This document shows, in pieces, positions 61,220 to 64,000 of a stretch of DNA of 64,000 nucleotides. The first letter of the stretch is position 1. Each line of letters begins with the position of its first letter. The DNA is taken from assembly GCF_964340395.1 (NCBI RefSeq), contig NC_135563.1:6800422-6864421 (forward strand). The letters are read 5' to 3'. The notes below the pieces were generated by a model, which was not told the DNA's origin, did no database searches, and was given only the letters and a program-made list of their open reading frames with translations. The translations under genes were made by a program, and so were the position numbers. The DNA is from Glandiceps talaboti. Lineage: Eukaryota > Hemichordata > Enteropneusta > Spengelidae.

Positions 61220-63593
61220 CTAAATAAAGAAACAATAAAAAATAAATATGTAACAACTTGATTCATCAGTATCGGTAATGCATATCTCAACTTTGCATTC
61301 ATTGAAATACCCTTCACTCTATCATATATGGCATTTCTCACTGTTGACAGCTGTTGATCAGTCTTGTTCACCCTATGATAGATGGCGCTGTTTACTATTG
61401 ATTGCTCACTGTAAGTCTTGTTCACCCTATGATAGATGGCGCTGTTTACTATTGATTGCTCACTGTAAGTCTTGTTCACCCTATGATAGATGGCGCTGTT
61501 TACTATTGATTGCTCAATGTAAGTCTTGTTCACTCTATGATGGATGGCGCTGTTTACTGTTATTGACTGCTAACTAAGTCTTGTTCACTGATAGATGGCG
61601 CTGTTTATTGGTGACTGCTAACTAAGTCTTGTTCACTGATAGATGGCGCTGTTTATTGGTGACTGCTAACTAAGTCTTGTTCACTGATAGCGCTGTTTAT
61701 TGGTGACTGCTAACTAAGCCTTGTTCACTGATATATAGCGCTGTTTATTGGTGACTGCTAACTAAGTCTTGTTCACTGATAGATGGCACTGTTTATTGGT
61801 GACTGCTAACTAAGTCTTGTTCACTGATAGATGGCGCTGTTTATTGGTGACTGCTAACTAAGCCTTGTTCACTGATAGATGGAGCTGTTTATTGGTGACT
61901 GCAAACCATCAACTCTTGTTCAGTGTATGATAGATGGCACTGTTTGTTGTGCGACTAGCTGTGTTTTCTTATTTGAATACTGTAGATGGGTTTTCTTTAC
62001 TACTTCTTGCAATCGGTGTTTTAAGATTAAGTCTACAATTCTATCCTGATTAAAATGAAAAGACGTAAACTCACCAGACCCGGTCAACAATTTCCAGTCA
62101 CCATCACGTATAGCAGCTCTCTGGTAAGTTTCAAAATCTCTATCAAATGTTGCCTTATTCAGGATGTTTATCAAGACTTCCGTCCTTTTAGATTTAGTTC
62201 CTTGACTGTGTACAAAATATAAAACCATGAAATGGTATCAGTTTTCCATTATATGAATATTTAACACAGTTAAGCTCCAGTGGGTTTCTCATTGGGGTGA
62301 ATTAGCGCCCTCAGGGATTGCCCAATGACGGCCTTCCTCCATTAGTTTAGTTTTTCTCATGATCCTTCACTGTCAGCCATTACTGTTTTGACATTGTATA
62401 TGCACATTGGCTCATTGGTATAAGATGATCGGAAACATATCAAAGTATATGCCCGAAAGTATATATTGTTCAATACGCCCTCATCGGTCTTAGTGCTGGC
62501 TGTAGGGCGGCACGCGTACGACACACAGCTGTATCATACAGATTAGATCTAGATGTACCACCAATGACAAATGTACTGTTCTGTTTACATCTTCACATTG
62601 AGCACTTGTTACCACAGTGAGGGCACCTCAGCATGCTTGTAAGTTGTATGTCCTGCCTGCTCATATTGTTCAACATATCGTGTGTATAATCTGTGTATAA
62701 TCTGAATAAGTTTATTTATATATAGCGACACCCGGTATGTCCATGAGGAAGGCGCATGACTTCAACTGACCCACTTGAGTTTGAAATGGTTAAGTCAGGG
62801 AGTCAGCAGAAATGTGTATGCAGTTGAATAATAAATAATTCATGATGTTTTCACTGCAGGTAATAGGCTCTTGGGGTTCATGAATATTCATTGTTCAACC
62901 ATTGCATCAACAGTTCTGCTGCCCCCATGAGGCAATGTGACCAACAGTATTGATCACAATTGATGTTTCTCTGAAATCACATGTAATGTCAGTGAAAACT
63001 ATGACATGACTCCCCAGAACCCATTGCTCATGAAAATGTCTCTATTTCCTGGAGTGGTGTTCTTTAATAGTGATAACACAAACATTTGTACCAGTTCTCA
63101 CATGATTAAAACTAAAACTAAAAAGTATAAATGAAATGATCAGCATGCTGGAACAGGGGGAGGGGAGCGCATCAAGGTTCAAGGAGCGTATATTTCCAGA
63201 CCTTTAAGAAAATGTCTCTCATTCCTGGAGTGGCATTCACTTTTATTTAAGGATGCCCTCGATCCACCCTCGAAACAACAATTAATACATTACAACTTAA
63301 AACCTATTTTACTACTTAGAAGATTATAGACAAATACCTTATAGCTTCCCATTGGTTGATACCATACAGAGGTTTTGTTGTGCCATCATCTACGTTTCCA
63401 CCAGCCAAATGAACAAAAGTAGGGAACCAATCGGTTGCATGAAACAAGTCGTTCATCACAGTTCCTCGAACTTCGTTATTCAACAAAGGACTGTGCACGA
63501 ATCCTGCGGCTCGTACGCCCCCTTCCCATAATGTAGCCTTCTTACCTTTCAAAGGCCAATTACTGCCATGGGTATTTGGAGTTCCACCGTTAT
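60960..63593 (-). CDS. Arylsulfatase B-type sulfatase, 3' half of gene (three exons, 5' part outside window)
   Basis: Joining 63338-63593, 62075-62205 and 60960-61219 on the minus strand gives about 215 codons with no stop until a final TGA. The phases match at both junctions: AG+T makes Ser, and G+GT makes Gly. The product follows the C-terminal 40% of ARSB/ARSI/ARSJ proteins in order. It has Asp-Asn-Gly-Gly, then NWPLKGKK and LWEGGVRAAGF, an HATDWFPTFVHLAGG block, AAIRDGDWKLLTG, and a LYNIADDPLEEIDL segment ending in GPW. In human ARSB the Asp-Asn pair binds the active-site calcium and the Lys before LWEGG contacts the sulfate; both are kept here. Family members remove sulfate esters from glycosaminoglycans, usually in lysosomes or secreted. 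The CxPSR formylglycine site and signal peptide would be in upstream exons not in this window. The exact substrate cannot be read from this part. An identity as ARSB rather than ARSI/J is not settled. Confidence 0.93.
61320..61950. repeat. Intronic minisatellite of the sulfatase gene, 54-bp and 48-bp units
   Basis: GATGGCGCTGTTTACTATTG units start at 61381, 61435, 61489 and 61543 (54 bp apart). GATGGCGCTGTTTATTGGTG units then follow near 61594, 61642, 61782, 61830 and 61878 (mostly 48 bp apart). The change from TACTATTGATTGCTCACTG to TATTGGTGACTGCTAACT marks two subfamilies. Confidence 0.95.
62075..62205 (-). CDS. Sulfatase exon with AAIRDGDWKLLTG motif
   Basis: The acceptor is TACACAG and the donor GTGAGT. 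The 131-bp exon begins with one base completing Ser and ends with one base of a Gly codon. It encodes SQGTKSKRTEVLINI, a short linker, then YQRAAIRDGDWKLLTGSG. The second block is the conserved region seen as HAAIRHGNWKLLTG in ARSB. The usual LLHNIDP of ARSB-type enzymes reads VLINILN here, so that motif has diverged. The linker between the two blocks is much shorter than in human ARSB, which may reflect an insertion in vertebrates or a loss here. Confidence 0.9.
62700..62742 (-). mobile_element. Possible retroelement tail in sulfatase intron
   Basis: AATAAGTTTATTTATATATAG then CGACACC resembles the minus-strand GGCGCTATATAAATTTATT end at 2980. Short and uncertain. Confidence 0.25.
62875..63070 (+). 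repeat. Dispersed repeat family A, copy 5, in sulfatase intron
   Basis: TTCATGAATATTCATTGTTC, CCATGAGGCAATGTGACC, CTCCCCAGAACCCATTGCTC and ATTTCCTGGAGTGGTGTTC. Confidence 0.82.
63185..63242 (+). repeat. Family A 3' fragment
   Basis: AAGAAAATGTCTCTCATTCC then TGGAGTGGCATTC matches only the right end of family A. Confidence 0.6.
63338..63593 (-). CDS. Sulfatase exon with Asp-Asn-Gly-Gly and LWEGGVR motifs
   Basis: The exon is preceded by a TTTCAG acceptor and followed by a GTATTTG donor. It starts with two bases that complete the Asp codon (G|AT) of the calcium-binding Asp-Asn pair and ends with AG of a Ser codon. It encodes about 85 residues, including NWPLKGKK, TLWEGGVRAAGFVHSPLL and NDLFHATDWFPTFVHLAGG. 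The last two correspond to the WEGGVRGVGF and HISDWLPTLVKLARG segments of ARSB. A human ARSB exon boundary also falls close to this Asp-Asn-Gly site, from memory. A small foldback sits 26 bp upstream of the acceptor. Confidence 0.93.
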
Positions 63594-63618
63594 CTGAAAC
63601 AACGTTGATATAAAGTAA

Positions 63619-63700
63619 TCTTGGTTACCCAGCCTCGCCGCTGATGGCTCACTTCATGGCTGCTCGGGGAGCTGAAGTCAGCAAGTCTGGGTAACCGAGA
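63619..63700. repeat. Foldback beside a sulfatase splice acceptor
   Basis: TCTTGGTTACCCAG and the reverse complement of CTGGGTAACCGAGA differ at one base. The 82-bp unit also has inner GCTGA and TCAGC arms. It lies 26 bp upstream of the acceptor of the 63338-63593 exon. Confidence 0.8.
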
Positions 63701-64000
63701 CTACATCGACAAGCTGATTATAGCCACAGGGGCACGTAATTCTTTTAGATTGCCATTTTCTTAAGAAAATGTCATACGAATAATGCTGCTACAAATGTAT
63801 CAATCTCCATACTAGTAGATATTACACACAGGTAAGAAATTATAGTCAAAAGTTGTTATACATAAGGAAAACAAGAATCTAAGAAAAACTACACGCTCCT
63901 ATGATTAGAGCCAGCATACACATCAGTTCATATTAATCACAAGCTTTTGTTTTCTTATATTTTACAGGAACAAGACGAGCTGTGCTAATCTAATAAAATA
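63701..64000. other. Sulfatase intron, continuing out of the window
   Basis: AT-rich DNA with no further sulfatase exon recognised. Confidence 0.5.

Overview
The window looks like nuclear DNA of a multicellular animal, most likely a marine invertebrate. It is AT-rich and gene-poor. The only convincing coding sequence is in short exons with GT/AG splice sites and kilobase introns. The rest is microsatellites, minisatellites, non-LTR retrotransposon tails and foldback (MITE-like) elements. I cannot fix the phylum from the sequence; a lophotrochozoan or an invertebrate deuterostome would both fit.

Two protein-coding loci are supported. (1) At the right edge, on the minus strand, are the last three coding exons of an arylsulfatase B-type sulfatase (63338-63593, 62075-62205, 60960-61219). 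Their splice phases join without error, and the 5' half of the gene lies beyond base 64000. Its introns carry a 48/54-bp minisatellite and copies of a dispersed repeat. A (CT)n tract of about 134 nt begins about 80 nt after the stop. (2) At 53282-53578, on the plus strand, is a terminal coding exon of an unrecognised gene. It is 98 codons plus stop, with a serine-rich, low-complexity, acidic C-terminal tail. Its upstream exons are not identified with confidence; one weak candidate is a 51-bp exon at 40163-40213.

Region by region: 0-8 kb has a (CAT/CAC)n block, a retrotransposon tail at 2.9 kb, a 326-bp foldback element at 3.95 kb and another retrotransposon-like tail at 7.7 kb. 8-20 kb has a 371-bp long-TIR element, dispersed repeats, a piggyBac-like short element at 14.0 kb and several degenerate minisatellites. 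20-29 kb has three 3' ends of CR1/L2-like LINEs with (TTGA)n tails, plus a large foldback at 26.2 kb. 31.8-33.1 kb is a huge trinucleotide field. 34-46 kb is minisatellite-rich (34.6, 35.3, 35.7, 37.9, 41.0, 42.4 and 44.9 kb). 46-53 kb holds dispersed repeats, a Penelope-like protein remnant at 49.8 kb and a second 355-bp long-TIR element at 51.5 kb. 53-64 kb contains the two genes and further foldbacks.

I see no rRNA, tRNA, CRISPR array, operon or defence-type cluster, and nothing that amounts to a new multi-gene system. The most useful new material is a set of apparently uncatalogued repeat families with two or more copies inside this single window. They are called A to E below. A and B are dispersed repeats; C, D and E are terminal-inverted-repeat elements.
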